64,000 nucleotides of DNA, taken from Burkholderia stabilis. GTDB lineage: Bacteria > Pseudomonadota > Gammaproteobacteria > Burkholderiales > Burkholderiaceae. The notes beneath the pieces were generated by a model. The model was not told where the DNA came from. It was given only the letters and a program-made list of their open reading frames with translations, and ran no database searches. Where the stretch lies: the NCBI RefSeq assembly GCF_001742165.1, contig NZ_CP016443.1, positions 2,046,001-2,110,000 on the forward strand, given 5' to 3'. Shown here in pieces: positions 33,773 through 42,291 of the stretch. Each line of letters begins with the position of its first letter. Positions within the stretch are counted from its first letter, which is position 1. Position numbers and translations under genes: made by a program.

Positions 33773-35173
33773 ATGACGACATCCATCAAGACGTTGATCC
33801 GACGGGGCGCCGCCCTCGTACTGCTGGCCGCGCTCGGCTACGCCGGCTTCATGCTGTCGCGGCTCGCGCCGATCGCCACCGGCTACGCGGCCAAGGCGCT
33901 GTGTTCCGGCGTGTTCGTGTCGGGCCGCCCGGCCGCCTCCGTGATCGACGTCGACATCATGGCCGGCGTGCATCCGCTGCTGAAACTGGTGCGCCCGTCG
34001 ATCGATCCCGAGCATCATCGCGCCGTGGCGACCTTCGCCGGCTTCGCCGAACGTGAAGCCGACTTCCGGCCCGGGCTCGGCTGCACGCTCGCGCTCGGGC
34101 CGTCGCCCGGCACGCTGCCGGCCGCGCTGCCGGCCCTTCCCGATCCGCCACCGGCGCAGCCCGCCCCCGCCACGCCGCCCGCCGGCATCGACGCGGACAA
34201 GCTGCGCACCGCGCTCGACCGCGCGTTCGACGAGCCCGATCCGGCGCGCCCGCGGCGCACGCGCGCGGTCGTCGTGATGTGGCGCGGCCAGGTGATCGCC
34301 GAGCGCTACGCACCCGGCATCTCGGCCGACACGCCGCTGCCCGGCTGGTCGATGACGAAGACCGTCACCGCCGCGCTGGTCGGCATGCTCGTCGCGCAGC
34401 ACAAGCTGTCGCCCGACGCGTCGGCGCTGCTGCCCGAATGGCGCGGCAACGGCGACCCGCGCGCGGCCATCACGCTCGACGAGCTGCTGCGGATGACGAG
34501 CGGCCTGCGATTCAACGAGGACTACGACGACCCGCTGTCCGACGTCGCCGTGATGCTGTTCACCCAGCCCGATACCGCGCGGTTCGCGTCGGCGAAGCCG
34601 CTCGTCGCGACACCCGGCACGCGGTGGGACTACTCGAGCGGCACGAGCGCGATCGTCGCGCGCGTGATGCGCGAAGCGATGGGCGGCAGCGAGGCCGATT
34701 ACCTCGCGTTTCCGCGTCGTGCGCTGTTCGCGCCGCTCGACATGCGCAGCGCGGTGTTCGAGCCCGATGCGTCCGGCACGCTCGGCAGCCCGTCGTACCT
34801 GTATGCGAGCGCGCGCGACTGGGCGCGCTTCGGGCAGCTTCTGCTGCAGGACGGCGAATGGAACGGGCAGCGGCTGCTGCCGCAAGGCTGGGTGCGTTAC
34901 CTGACGCGCGCGACGCCGCTATCGCCGCGCCAGGAGTTCGGCGCGCATCTGTGGGTCAAGGTGCCGGAGCCGTTCAACGATCGCGATCCGCATGCGATCG
35001 CGATGCCGGCCGACGCATTCCATGCGGTCGGCCATGAAGGCCAGTTCGTGAGCGTGGTGCCGAGCCGGCAGCTGGTGGTCGTGCGGCTCGGGTTGTCGCG
35101 GCCGGAATCCGCGTGGAATCACGAGGCGTTTCTCGCGCGCGTGCTCGATGCGGTGCCCGCGCCCGGCGCGTGA
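33773..35173 (+). CDS. Serine hydrolase, class C beta-lactamase-like (6-aminohexanoate hydrolase type)
   Basis: 466 residues: an N-terminal membrane anchor or signal (about 12-25), a proline-rich linker (about 120-140, PPPAQPAPATPPA), then the serine hydrolase domain. The SxxK motif is in GWSMTKTVTAALVGML (Ser at the S-M-T-K tetrad, about residue 194), and the Tyr of the YxS/N motif in WDYSSGTSAIVARVM. The third motif (HxG or KTG equivalent) is probably the GHEG near the C-terminus (VGHEGQFVSVVPS). The family hydrolyses amides, including 6-aminohexanoate dimers and beta-lactams, or acts as penicillin-binding esterases. Substrate unknown. Confidence 0.85.
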   Translation: MTTSIKTLIRRGAALVLLAALGYAGFMLSRLAPIATGYAAKALCSGVFVSGRPAASVIDVDIMAGVHPLLKLVRPSIDPEHHRAVATFAGFAEREADFRPGLGCTLALGPSPGTLPAALPALPDPPPAQPAPATPPAGIDADKLRTALDRAFDEPDPARPRRTRAVVVMWRGQVIAERYAPGISADTPLPGWSMTKTVTAALVGMLVAQHKLSPDASALLPEWRGNGDPRAAITLDELLRMTSGLRFNEDYDDPLSDVAVMLFTQPDTARFASAKPLVATPGTRWDYSSGTSAIVARVMREAMGGSEADYLAFPRRALFAPLDMRSAVFEPDASGTLGSPSYLYASARDWARFGQLLLQDGEWNGQRLLPQGWVRYLTRATPLSPRQEFGAHLWVKVPEPFNDRDPHAIAMPADAFHAVGHEGQFVSVVPSRQLVVVRLGLSRPESAWNHEAFLARVLDAVPAPGA

Positions 35174-35195
35174 CGGCGAGCCTGCATGCCGGCCG

Positions 35196-35235
35196 CGATG
35201 CGATGCGATGTGATGTGATGTGATGTGATGTGATG
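35196..35235 (+). repeat. Pentanucleotide tandem repeat (8 copies)
   Basis: Three copies of CGATG (35196-35210) followed by five copies of TGATG (35211-35235). The only difference between the copy types is the first base. It sits just after the hydrolase stop and runs straight into a perfect hairpin. Slipped-strand length change is plausible but would not alter a coding frame here. Confidence 0.8.
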
Positions 35236-35262
35236 CGGCGGCTGTCATCATGCCGCCGCATC
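35232..35262. terminator. Perfect 11-bp hairpin between convergent genes
   Basis: GATGCGGCGGC (35232-35242) pairs with GCCGCCGCATC (35252-35262) around TGTCATCAT. It overlaps the end of the tandem repeat and lies between the convergent hydrolase and GST genes, so it may act on both strands. No T tract. Confidence 0.5.
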
Positions 35263-35281
35263 GCGCACGCCCTGCGACGCG

Positions 35282-35905
35282 TTACGGGTTCGCGCTGCCT
35301 GCGTAACGCTTGAAGCCTTCGCGCGCCGCAAGACGCTCGATATAGCGCGACACCGCCGGAAAATCCGGATGCTCGAACGGCGTGCCGAACCAGCGATTCA
35401 CCGACAGGCCGATCGGAATGTCCGCGAGCGTGAAGTGGCCGCCGGCCACGAACGCGCCGGTCGCTTCGAGCTGCGCGTTCAGCACGCGCATGTGCTTCGT
35501 CCAGCCCGCGATCGACTGCGCGATGCCGTCCGGGTCCTGATGATCGGGCGATTTCCGCACGAGGCCGAGGAACGCGCCGACCCACGAACGATTCAGGTCC
35601 GCACCCTGCCAGTCGATCCATTGGTCGACCCGCGCGCGCGCCTGCGGCTCGGCCGGATAGAGCGCATCGCCGCCGTAGCGGTTCGCGAGGTAGCGGATGA
35701 TCGTGTTCGATTCCCAGAGCACGAAATCGTCGTCCTTGATGACGGGCACGAGCGCGTTCGGATTCAGCGCGAGATAGGCCGGATCGTTGGTCGTGCGGAA
35801 GCCCGCGCCCCAGTCTTCCTGTTCGAACGGCAGATTCAGCTCGGTGCACAGCCACAGCACCTTGCGCACGTTGATGGACGGGATCTTGCCGAGGATGTGC
35901 AGCAT
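35282..35905 (-). CDS. Glutathione S-transferase family protein
   Basis: 207 residues from ATG 35905, with AAGGAG upstream; a longer frame to 35962 has no Shine-Dalgarno. The thioredoxin-like N-terminal domain includes [25 protein letters not shown], the glutathione-contact segment [27 protein letters not shown] (with the E-S pair), and a helical C-terminal domain ([16 protein letters not shown]). It lies 81 bp beyond the TIGR01777 gene on the same strand and could be its last operon member, giving glutathione chemistry to the redox cluster. Confidence 0.9.
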   Translation of the reverse strand: MLHILGKIPSINVRKVLWLCTELNLPFEQEDWGAGFRTTNDPAYLALNPNALVPVIKDDDFVLWESNTIIRYLANRYGGDALYPAEPQARARVDQWIDWQGADLNRSWVGAFLGLVRKSPDHQDPDGIAQSIAGWTKHMRVLNAQLEATGAFVAGGHFTLADIPIGLSVNRWFGTPFEHPDFPAVSRYIERLAAREGFKRYAGSANP

Positions 35906-35986
35906 GCAGTCTCCTTGTGAGCCTTGTGAGGTCGGATGCGGAGCGCTCGGGACGCACGACACGCCGCGAACGCGTTCACGCCGAAT

Positions 35987-37486
35987 TTAAACACGACGTC
36001 GCGGCAAACGGCAGGCCGTCGAGGCAAAATCCGCATGCGGCCGATTCGTCAGGTCACGCAGCGCGTGCTCGGCCGTCGGGAACCGGAACATGAAGCCGTC
36101 CTGATGCAGCCGGGCCGGCACGACCCGCTGCCCGTCCAGCAACAGCTCGGCCATCTCGCCCATCGCGGCGCGCAGCGGCGCGGCCGGCACCGGCAGCCAC
36201 GCGGGGCGGCGCAGCACCTTCGACACGACCCGCACGAACTCGCGCTGGGTCAATGCCGCCGGCGCGACCGCGTTGTAGACGCCGTGCATGCCGGCGCTCG
36301 ACATCGCGCGCGCGATGATCCGCAGCACGTCGTCGCGATGAATCCAGCTCATCACCTGCGCGCCGTCGCCGAACCGCCCGCCCATCCCGAAGTAATGCGG
36401 CAGCAGCATCGGGCGCAGCGCACCGCCGGGGCCGAACACGACACCCAGCCGCAGCACCACCGGGCGAACGCCCAGGCGCTCGAGCGGCTGCGCGGACAGC
36501 TCCCACTGCCGGCACAGCTCGGACATGAAGCCGGTGCCGGCGCTGCTGCGCTCGTCGAGCCGTTCGTCGGCCGGGCGCACGCCGTAGTAACCGATCGCCG
36601 ATGCCTGAATCCACGTGCGCGGCTTGACCTCGGCGGTCTCGACCCAGCGCATCAGCGACTGCGTGACGCCGACACGGCTGGCGAGCAGCAGCGCCTGCCG
36701 GCGCTTGCTCCAGCGCGCGCCCAGCACCGGCGCCCCCGCGAGATTGACGACCGTGTCGAAACGCTCGTGCGGCTGCAACTGTTCGGCGGACGTCACGCTG
36801 CGCACGCGGCCCTGGAACAGGTAAGCCGCACGCAGCGGATCGCGCGCCAGCAACGTGACCGTATGCCCTGCGTCGAGCAGCTGGTTCACGAGGGTTTCGC
36901 CGATGAAGCCCGTGCCGCCGGTGACGAGCACGTTACCGGGCGGCTGCCCCGCGAACGGATTGGCGGCAGGCGTACGGCGTGCGATGCGGCAGGCCGCAAT
37001 CCCGTCGCGGAGACCCGATACCGTCACGCCGACGCCGAACAGGGTGAGCAGCCAGCCGCGCCAGCCGAGATCGATCGCGTGCAGCGCGGTCGGCTCGTGC
37101 GCCCAGACGGCCAGCTGCATCGCGATCATCCCGAACAGCGCGCCGCCGTTGACGGCCAGCAGCGTGTGCAGCACGCGCTCGGTCGCGGGCAGCTTGCGGC
37201 TTTGATCCTCGACGACGAAATCCCACAACGTCAGCACCACTTCGACGAGCACCACCGCCGCGATGGCCGCAACCCATGCGCCGTGAAACGCGACGTTCGC
37301 GATCGACGCGAACACGAGACCGTAGAGCACGGACCGCACCGCATGAATCGCCAGCTCGAGCCGCGCGCGCGGGCTGTGCGGCAGGTCCTGCGTGAGTTCG
37401 TGGTGATAAAGCGTATCGAATGCGCCCATCGCGCCCTGCACGATCAGCAGGTTGAGCGCCCAGTCGAAAGCAGGCAAGGTGTTCAT
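35987..37486 (-). CDS. TIGR01777-type epimerase with N-terminal membrane domain
   Basis: 499 residues from ATG 37486, preceded by GGAGGG. Residues 1-165 form a membrane region of four or five helices with conspicuous E-x3-H motifs (Glu44-His48, Glu103-His107), Glu82, Asp89 and Glu93. From about 186 the NAD(P)-binding domain begins (VLVTGGTGFIGETLVNQL), continuing as the TIGR01777 SDR-like family (VNLAGAPVLGARWSKRRQALLLASRVGVTQSL), normally about 300 residues alone. So this is a fusion of a membrane cofactor domain with an epimerase. It follows the DCC gene with a 4-bp ATGA overlap. Substrate unknown. Confidence 0.85.
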   Translation of the reverse strand: MNTLPAFDWALNLLIVQGAMGAFDTLYHHELTQDLPHSPRARLELAIHAVRSVLYGLVFASIANVAFHGAWVAAIAAVVLVEVVLTLWDFVVEDQSRKLPATERVLHTLLAVNGGALFGMIAMQLAVWAHEPTALHAIDLGWRGWLLTLFGVGVTVSGLRDGIAACRIARRTPAANPFAGQPPGNVLVTGGTGFIGETLVNQLLDAGHTVTLLARDPLRAAYLFQGRVRSVTSAEQLQPHERFDTVVNLAGAPVLGARWSKRRQALLLASRVGVTQSLMRWVETAEVKPRTWIQASAIGYYGVRPADERLDERSSAGTGFMSELCRQWELSAQPLERLGVRPVVLRLGVVFGPGGALRPMLLPHYFGMGGRFGDGAQVMSWIHRDDVLRIIARAMSSAGMHGVYNAVAPAALTQREFVRVVSKVLRRPAWLPVPAAPLRAAMGEMAELLLDGQRVVPARLHQDGFMFRFPTAEHALRDLTNRPHADFASTACRLPRRRV

Positions 37487-38352
37487 TCGGTATCCCTCCT
37501 CCACAGCCAGACGAGCGGCGGAACCATCGCGATCAACGCCGCAATATCGATTGCCACATGGCTCCACACATGAGCCTGCGACGACAACAGCATGTCCTGC
37601 GGTGCCCAGACCAGCAGACCGGCCAGCAGCCATCCCCACACTTCCCGTTTCCGCAACCGGTTGCCGAGGTGGACGAGCGCCAGCATCCAGACCGATGCGC
37701 ACTGCACCGTCGCGCCGATCAGCGACATCCACCAGATCTGCTGGGCGCGCGCCTGCGCCGGTGCCGCGCCGGCCCAGAAATGCAGCTCGATGCCGCGGTG
37801 ATACGCATCGACGAACGACGCCCCGGCGAGCCACGGAACGGCCACGCCGACGAGCAGATGCGCGATCGCCGCGCCATACATCCAGCTCACGACGAAGCGG
37901 CGCATGTTGTCGCGCGCCGGGCGATCCGCGCCCGTGTTTTCAACGGCGTTGCCGATACCGCACGCCGGCCCGTCGCAGTGCGCTTCGGCGTGATAGCCGA
38001 GCCAGCGCGAAACCGCATGCCGGTTGCGTGCGAAGCGGCGATACAGCGGCGCGAGCGCGTCGCGCACGGCCGGCACGCGAAGCGGCCAGACGAGCCAGCC
38101 GCGTCCGACCAGCGTATAGGCGGCCAGGATGCTGTCCACGCCGGTCAGCATGCGTCCGTCGGGCAGGCGCGCGTGCAGTTCGCGATTCAGCGCGGGCAGG
38201 TCGACGCCCAGCGGCGCGGGATCGAAACCCGGCTCGGCGATATCGACGAACGCCAGCCGGTGTCGCGTATTCCGCGCCCCGAGACGTCGTATTTCAGCGA
38301 CGCACAACGGACACCGTCCGTCGAAGTACAGCACCAATTCATTCGAGTCCAT
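37483..38352 (-). CDS. DCC (DUF393) thiol-disulfide oxidoreductase fused to a membrane domain
   Basis: 289 residues. Start at ATG 38352, with GAAGGA at a good distance; ATG 38361 lies too close to it. The N-terminal DUF393 domain has LVLYFDGRCPLCVAEIRRL with the CPLC redox-active motif, followed by DIAEPGFDPAPLG and the ARLPDGRMLTGVDSILAAYTL region. From about residue 150 a membrane domain with four to five helices follows. The family's biological role is unclear. It overlaps the epimerase gene by four bases, so translation is coupled. Confidence 0.85.
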   Translation of the reverse strand: MDSNELVLYFDGRCPLCVAEIRRLGARNTRHRLAFVDIAEPGFDPAPLGVDLPALNRELHARLPDGRMLTGVDSILAAYTLVGRGWLVWPLRVPAVRDALAPLYRRFARNRHAVSRWLGYHAEAHCDGPACGIGNAVENTGADRPARDNMRRFVVSWMYGAAIAHLLVGVAVPWLAGASFVDAYHRGIELHFWAGAAPAQARAQQIWWMSLIGATVQCASVWMLALVHLGNRLRKREVWGWLLAGLLVWAPQDMLLSSQAHVWSHVAIDIAALIAMVPPLVWLWRRDTE

Positions 38353-38418
38353 GCTTCGCATTCCTTCTTTTTATCGCAAGCATCGTGAACCGATCGACTG
38401 CGTTCAGGTGCACCGCAC

Positions 38419-38889
38419 TTACATCGGCTTGAGCACCATCAGGAAGTAGACGGACAGCATCGCGAAGAACGCCGGATAACCGAGCAGCTCCCAGCGCTTT
38501 GCATAGCGCCAGTACCGCTCCGGCAGCGCGGCGTCGCCGTTCACGTGCGCGAGCTTCGCCATCGCCGCGAGTTCGATCTGCAGCCACACGACCGGCAGCC
38601 AGCACACGCCTGCGATCGCGTACAGCACGATCGACGCGAAGAGCCACGGCGTATGCCACGGCCAGCCGGCCGTATGCGCGAGCCACAATCCGGAAGCCGG
38701 CTGGAAGATCACGGCCGGCGTCGTGAACCACCAGTCCGCGCGCACCACGAGTCGCGACACGGCCGCGATCGCAGGCACCGAGCGCGTGCGGTTCGCGAAG
38801 AACAAATAGAACGCGGTGCCGAAGCCGGTGCCGACCAGCAGCACCGAGGACAGGATGTGCAGCGCCTTGACGACGAGATAGGTATTCAT
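38419..38889 (-). CDS. DUF2269 integral membrane protein
   Basis: 156 residues with four transmembrane helices and the DUF2269 features LKALHILSSVLLVGTGFGTAFYLFF near the start and QPASGLWLAHTAGWPW in the middle; it ends with YFLMVLKPM. Its Met start overlaps the stop of the preceding SDR-membrane fusion by 4 bp. Function of the family is unknown. It probably provides a membrane partner to the neighbouring oxidoreductase-like proteins. Confidence 0.85.
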   Translation of the reverse strand: MNTYLVVKALHILSSVLLVGTGFGTAFYLFFANRTRSVPAIAAVSRLVVRADWWFTTPAVIFQPASGLWLAHTAGWPWHTPWLFASIVLYAIAGVCWLPVVWLQIELAAMAKLAHVNGDAALPERYWRYAKRWELLGYPAFFAMLSVYFLMVLKPM

Positions 38890-40139
38890 GCGTGTTCTTC
38901 TTCTGAAAACAGGATCAACAGGATGGCGAGAATCGGCACGTTCTTAAGCACGGGGCCGAACGGCTCGGCCAGCAGGCCGGGCATCGTGACCGCGATGACG
39001 GCCGAATACGCGACGATCAGCGCGGCTTGCGCGACCCACAGGCGGCGCGACGGTGCGAAGATCGTCGCGATGCCGAATGCGAAATCGAGCGCGCTTGCCG
39101 CGTAGAGCGCGACCAGCGCGGGCAGCCCCGTCAGGTGCGCAGGGGCGAGCAGTGCGAGGCTCGCGCTCAGCGGATGGACGAACGCGCTGACGATGGCCGT
39201 CCAGATCCACACGATCGCGAGTGCGCCCAGCAACAACGGGCGCCGCCACATCGCGAGCGCGTCGCGACGCAGCGCGGTTGCGTCCGCGCCAATGAAATCG
39301 CCGATGCCGCGCGGCGGCCGGCCGAGCACCGCCGTCGCGGCCGCCGGATCGCCGGTGTTCCCGGCGCGCAGCATCGTCCACGTGTCGCGCGTGAAGATCG
39401 CGCCCGGAAACTTGCCGAGCAGCACCGCCGCCGCGCCGGCCAGCGGGCCCGGCAACGTCACGCGTGCAGCCGGCGGAAATCCCAGTGCGGCACGGTAGCG
39501 GGCCAGCATCTCGCGATATTCGACTTCGTCGTTGCCGACCACGTCGATCACCGTGCTGCCGGACGATGGCGAATCGGCGAGCCGCGCGACGAGTTCGGCG
39601 AGGTCGTCGACGTGCACGGGGCGCAGCCGCTGATGGCCGCCCGCCGGCAATATGTGCACGGGCAGGCTCGCGAGCATCCGGAAAAACCGCGCCGACGTGC
39701 CCGACGCGCCGTAGACGAGCGCGGGACGCACGATCCGGGAGTCGATCGGCAACGTCTGCAGGAAACGGTCAGCCGCATCCTTGCTGGCGAAGTAGCGCGT
39801 ATCGCCACGCTCGACGCCGAGTGCCGAGATCTGGATCACGCGCCGCACGCGCGCGCGGCAGCACGCCGTAAAGAGCGCGCACGGCGCGGCGCGATGCACG
39901 GTGTCGAGCGTCGCGCCGCGCTGGTCGGCGAGGATGCCGACCGCATTGATCACCACGTCGACGCCATCGAGCCGCGCCAGCCACGATTCGGGGTCGACGT
40001 CCTTCGCGAAATCGATCGCGACCTCATGCGGGCCGGCCGCATGACGCACGCCGCGCAGCACGCGATGGCCGCCGGCTTCGAGCTGCGCGCACAGTGCCCG
40101 GCCGATGAAGCCGTTCGCGCCGCACACGAGGACGGTCAT
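38886..40139 (-). CDS. SDR/NmrA-like epimerase with C-terminal DoxX-like membrane domain
   Basis: 417 residues from ATG 40139, with GGGAG upstream. The N-terminal NAD(P)-binding domain (MTVLVCGANGFIGRALCAQLEAGGHRV) continues to about 250 (IDVVGNDEVEYREMLARYRAALGFPP). From about 285 four transmembrane helices follow, similar in layout to DoxX or SURF4-like families, ending FSEEEHA. First gene of a four- or five-gene operon: SDR-membrane, DUF2269, DCC-membrane, TIGR01777-membrane and possibly GST. A GTTATTTCT-N8-AGAAATAGC operator lies 72 bp upstream. Confidence 0.85.
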   Translation of the reverse strand: MTVLVCGANGFIGRALCAQLEAGGHRVLRGVRHAAGPHEVAIDFAKDVDPESWLARLDGVDVVINAVGILADQRGATLDTVHRAAPCALFTACCRARVRRVIQISALGVERGDTRYFASKDAADRFLQTLPIDSRIVRPALVYGASGTSARFFRMLASLPVHILPAGGHQRLRPVHVDDLAELVARLADSPSSGSTVIDVVGNDEVEYREMLARYRAALGFPPAARVTLPGPLAGAAAVLLGKFPGAIFTRDTWTMLRAGNTGDPAAATAVLGRPPRGIGDFIGADATALRRDALAMWRRPLLLGALAIVWIWTAIVSAFVHPLSASLALLAPAHLTGLPALVALYAASALDFAFGIATIFAPSRRLWVAQAALIVAYSAVIAVTMPGLLAEPFGPVLKNVPILAILLILFSEEEHA

Positions 40140-40211
40140 GCTGCGCTCCCCGGTGCGTTCGCCTTGGCAAGCCGACGGCAAGACTGCGTTCATTTTCATC
40201 CTCTATTTACA

Positions 40212-40237
40212 GTTATTTCTGTACAGACAGAAATAGC
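40212..40237. promoter_or_regulatory. GbsR-type operator upstream of the membrane-redox operon
   Basis: GTTATTTCT (40212-40220) and AGAAATAGC (40229-40237) form a 9-bp inverted repeat with an 8-bp spacer and one mismatch. The same half-sites and spacer occur upstream of the regulator gene at 40838-40863. It is placed to control the operon starting at 40139. Confidence 0.7.
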
Positions 40238-40281
40238 AACTCCGAAAAAAGCGGGCTGCCTGCCCGCACTTCCGTTACCGC

Positions 40282-40833
40282 TTACTTCGACGACTTGCGC
40301 CTGACCGTCTGGCTGATCTTCGCGCCGATGCCGAGCGCCTTCATCAGCGTGTCGGGCTTGAGCCGCAGCATCTCGTCCGACCAGGTCGTGAGCGTCTCGA
40401 CGAACTGCAGCGTGTCGCGGATGCGCTGTTCGGTCTCGCGGCTCTCGTTGGCGATCTCCGGGTTCGTCAGGCAATCGCGGAGCACCGTGAGCGTCGGCTC
40501 GATCTCGCGCTGCCGCCGCCCTTCGACGATCAGCTTGAACAGTTCCCAGATGTCGGTCGACGTCTCGAAATGGTCGCGGCGATCGCCCAGCACATGCACG
40601 ACCTTCGCAAGCCGCCACGCCTGCAGCTCCTTCAGGCTCGTGCTGACGTTGGAGCGCGCGACGTTGAGCGTCTCGGCGATCTCGTCGGCCGCGACCGGCC
40701 GGCCAGCCAGATAGAGCAACGCGTGGATCTGCGAGACGGTGCGGTTGACGCCCCACCGCGAGCCCATTTCGCCCCAGTGGAGAATGAATCGTTCGGCAAT
40801 CGGTGTGAGTTCCATGTCGTGAAATTTAGTCAT
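40282..40833 (-). CDS. GbsR/MarR family transcriptional regulator
   Basis: 183 residues from ATG 40833; ATG 40815 is the alternative and neither has a strong Shine-Dalgarno. The winged-helix domain is at about residues 30-95 (TVSQIHALLYLAGRPVAADEIAETLNVARSNVSTSLKELQAWRLAKVVHVLGDRRDHFE). GbsR-type proteins are MarR-like dimers that respond to small ligands such as choline. A perfect 9-8-9 dyad directly upstream points to autoregulation, and a near-identical dyad upstream of the next operon to its target. Divergent to fabV. Confidence 0.88.
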   Translation of the reverse strand: MTKFHDMELTPIAERFILHWGEMGSRWGVNRTVSQIHALLYLAGRPVAADEIAETLNVARSNVSTSLKELQAWRLAKVVHVLGDRRDHFETSTDIWELFKLIVEGRRQREIEPTLTVLRDCLTNPEIANESRETEQRIRDTLQFVETLTTWSDEMLRLKPDTLMKALGIGAKISQTVRRKSSK

Positions 40834-40837
40834 TTCA

Positions 40838-40863
40838 GTTATTTCTGTCAAGAGAGAAATAAC
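40838..40863. promoter_or_regulatory. Perfect 9-8-9 operator of the GbsR-type gene
   Basis: GTTATTTCT (40838-40846) and AGAAATAAC (40855-40863) are a perfect inverted repeat with spacer GTCAAGAG. It lies just upstream of the GbsR-type start. A fabV -10 box (TACAAT, 40916-40921) lies about 53 bp away, so regulation of fabV is possible. Confidence 0.75.
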
Positions 40864-40976
40864 CGGGCGAGGTGGCGCGTTCCGGCCGTGCCCGCCCGCG
40901 ACCGGCCGCTTCCTTTACAATGCGCGGGATTTTTCCGATTTCAGGCCGTTTCCGCCTTTCTGATTAGAGGGTTTCC

Positions 40977-42179
40977 ATGATCATCAAACCGCGCGTGCGT
41001 GGCTTCATCTGCGTGACGACTCATCCGGTCGGCTGCGAAGCCAACGTCAAGGAACAGATCGACTACGTGACTTCGCACGGCCCGATCGCCAACGGCCCGA
41101 AGAAGGTGCTCGTGATCGGCGCGTCGACCGGCTACGGCCTCGCCGCCCGGATCTCGGCCGCATTCGGCTCGGGCGCGGACACGCTCGGCGTGTTCTTCGA
41201 GCGCGCCGGCAGCGAATCGAAGCCCGGCACCGCCGGCTGGTACAACAGCGCCGCGTTCGAAAAATTCGCGACGGAAAAGGGGCTCTATGCGCGCAGTATC
41301 AACGGCGACGCATTCTCCGACAAGGTCAAGCAGGTCACGATCGACACCATCAAGCAGGATCTCGGCAAGGTCGATCTCGTCGTCTACAGCCTCGCGGCGC
41401 CGCGCCGCACGCATCCGAAGACGGGCGAAACCATCAGCTCGACGCTCAAGCCGATCGGCAAGGCGGTCACGTTCCGCGGCCTCGACACCGACAAGGAAGT
41501 GATCCGCGACGTCGCGCTCGAACCGGCGACGCAGGAAGAGATCGACGGCACCGTCGCCGTGATGGGCGGCGAGGACTGGCAGATGTGGATCGACGCGCTG
41601 GCTGAAGCCGGCGTGCTGGCCGACGGCGCGAAAACCACCGCGTTCACGTATCTCGGCGAGCAGATCACGCACGACATCTACTGGAACGGCTCGATCGGCG
41701 AAGCGAAGAAGGATCTCGACAAGAAGGTGCTGTCGATCCGCGACAAGCTGGCCGCGCACGGCGGCGATGCGCGCGTGTCGGTGCTGAAGGCCGTCGTCAC
41801 GCAGGCGAGCTCGGCGATCCCGATGATGCCGCTCTACCTGTCGCTGCTGTTCAAGGTGATGAAGGAAACCGGCACGCACGAAGGCTGTATCGAGCAGGTG
41901 TACGGGCTCCTCAAGGACAGCCTGTACGGCTCGACGCCGCACATCGATGAAGAAGGCCGCCTGCGCGCGGACTACAAGGAACTCGATCCGCAGGTGCAGG
42001 GGAAGGTCGTCGCGATGTGGGACAAGGTGACGAACGAGAACCTGTACGAGCTGACCGACTTCGCCGGCTACAAGACCGACTTCCTGCGGCTGTTCGGCTT
42101 CGAGATCGCCGGCGTCGACTACGAAGCGGACGTGAACCCGGACGTGAAGATTCCGGGCATCATCGACACGACGGCCTGA
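40977..42179 (+). CDS. fabV: Trans-2-enoyl-ACP/CoA reductase FabV
   Basis: 400 residues, as in other FabV proteins. The Tyr-x8-Lys catalytic motif is Tyr235 to Lys244 ([10 protein letters not shown]), the NAD-binding GASTGYGL follows the first 48 residues, and the family ending [16 protein letters not shown] is present. It completes each elongation cycle of type II fatty acid synthesis by reducing the enoyl intermediate with NADH. FabV is known to be much less sensitive to triclosan than FabI. A TACAAT -10 box is at 40916-40921, and a terminator-like hairpin follows the gene. Confidence 0.96.
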   Translation: MIIKPRVRGFICVTTHPVGCEANVKEQIDYVTSHGPIANGPKKVLVIGASTGYGLAARISAAFGSGADTLGVFFERAGSESKPGTAGWYNSAAFEKFATEKGLYARSINGDAFSDKVKQVTIDTIKQDLGKVDLVVYSLAAPRRTHPKTGETISSTLKPIGKAVTFRGLDTDKEVIRDVALEPATQEEIDGTVAVMGGEDWQMWIDALAEAGVLADGAKTTAFTYLGEQITHDIYWNGSIGEAKKDLDKKVLSIRDKLAAHGGDARVSVLKAVVTQASSAIPMMPLYLSLLFKVMKETGTHEGCIEQVYGLLKDSLYGSTPHIDEEGRLRADYKELDPQVQGKVVAMWDKVTNENLYELTDFAGYKTDFLRLFGFEIAGVDYEADVNPDVKIPGIIDTTA

Positions 42180-42183
42180 CGGG

Positions 42184-42226
42184 TCGACCCGCCGCCGCTG
42201 CGCTCATCGGGCGGGCGGCGGGTCGA
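42184..42226 (+). terminator. 13-bp hairpin after fabV
   Basis: TCGACCCGCCGCC (42184-42196) and GGCGGCGGGTCGA (42214-42226) are perfectly complementary across a 17-nt loop. No clear T tract follows, so the termination type is uncertain. Confidence 0.55.
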
Positions 42227-42291
42227 ACCCCCGCGTTTTCCCCCAGGGGCCGCGACGAAGCAAAACCCGACCCTAGCCCGAGGTTCGAACC

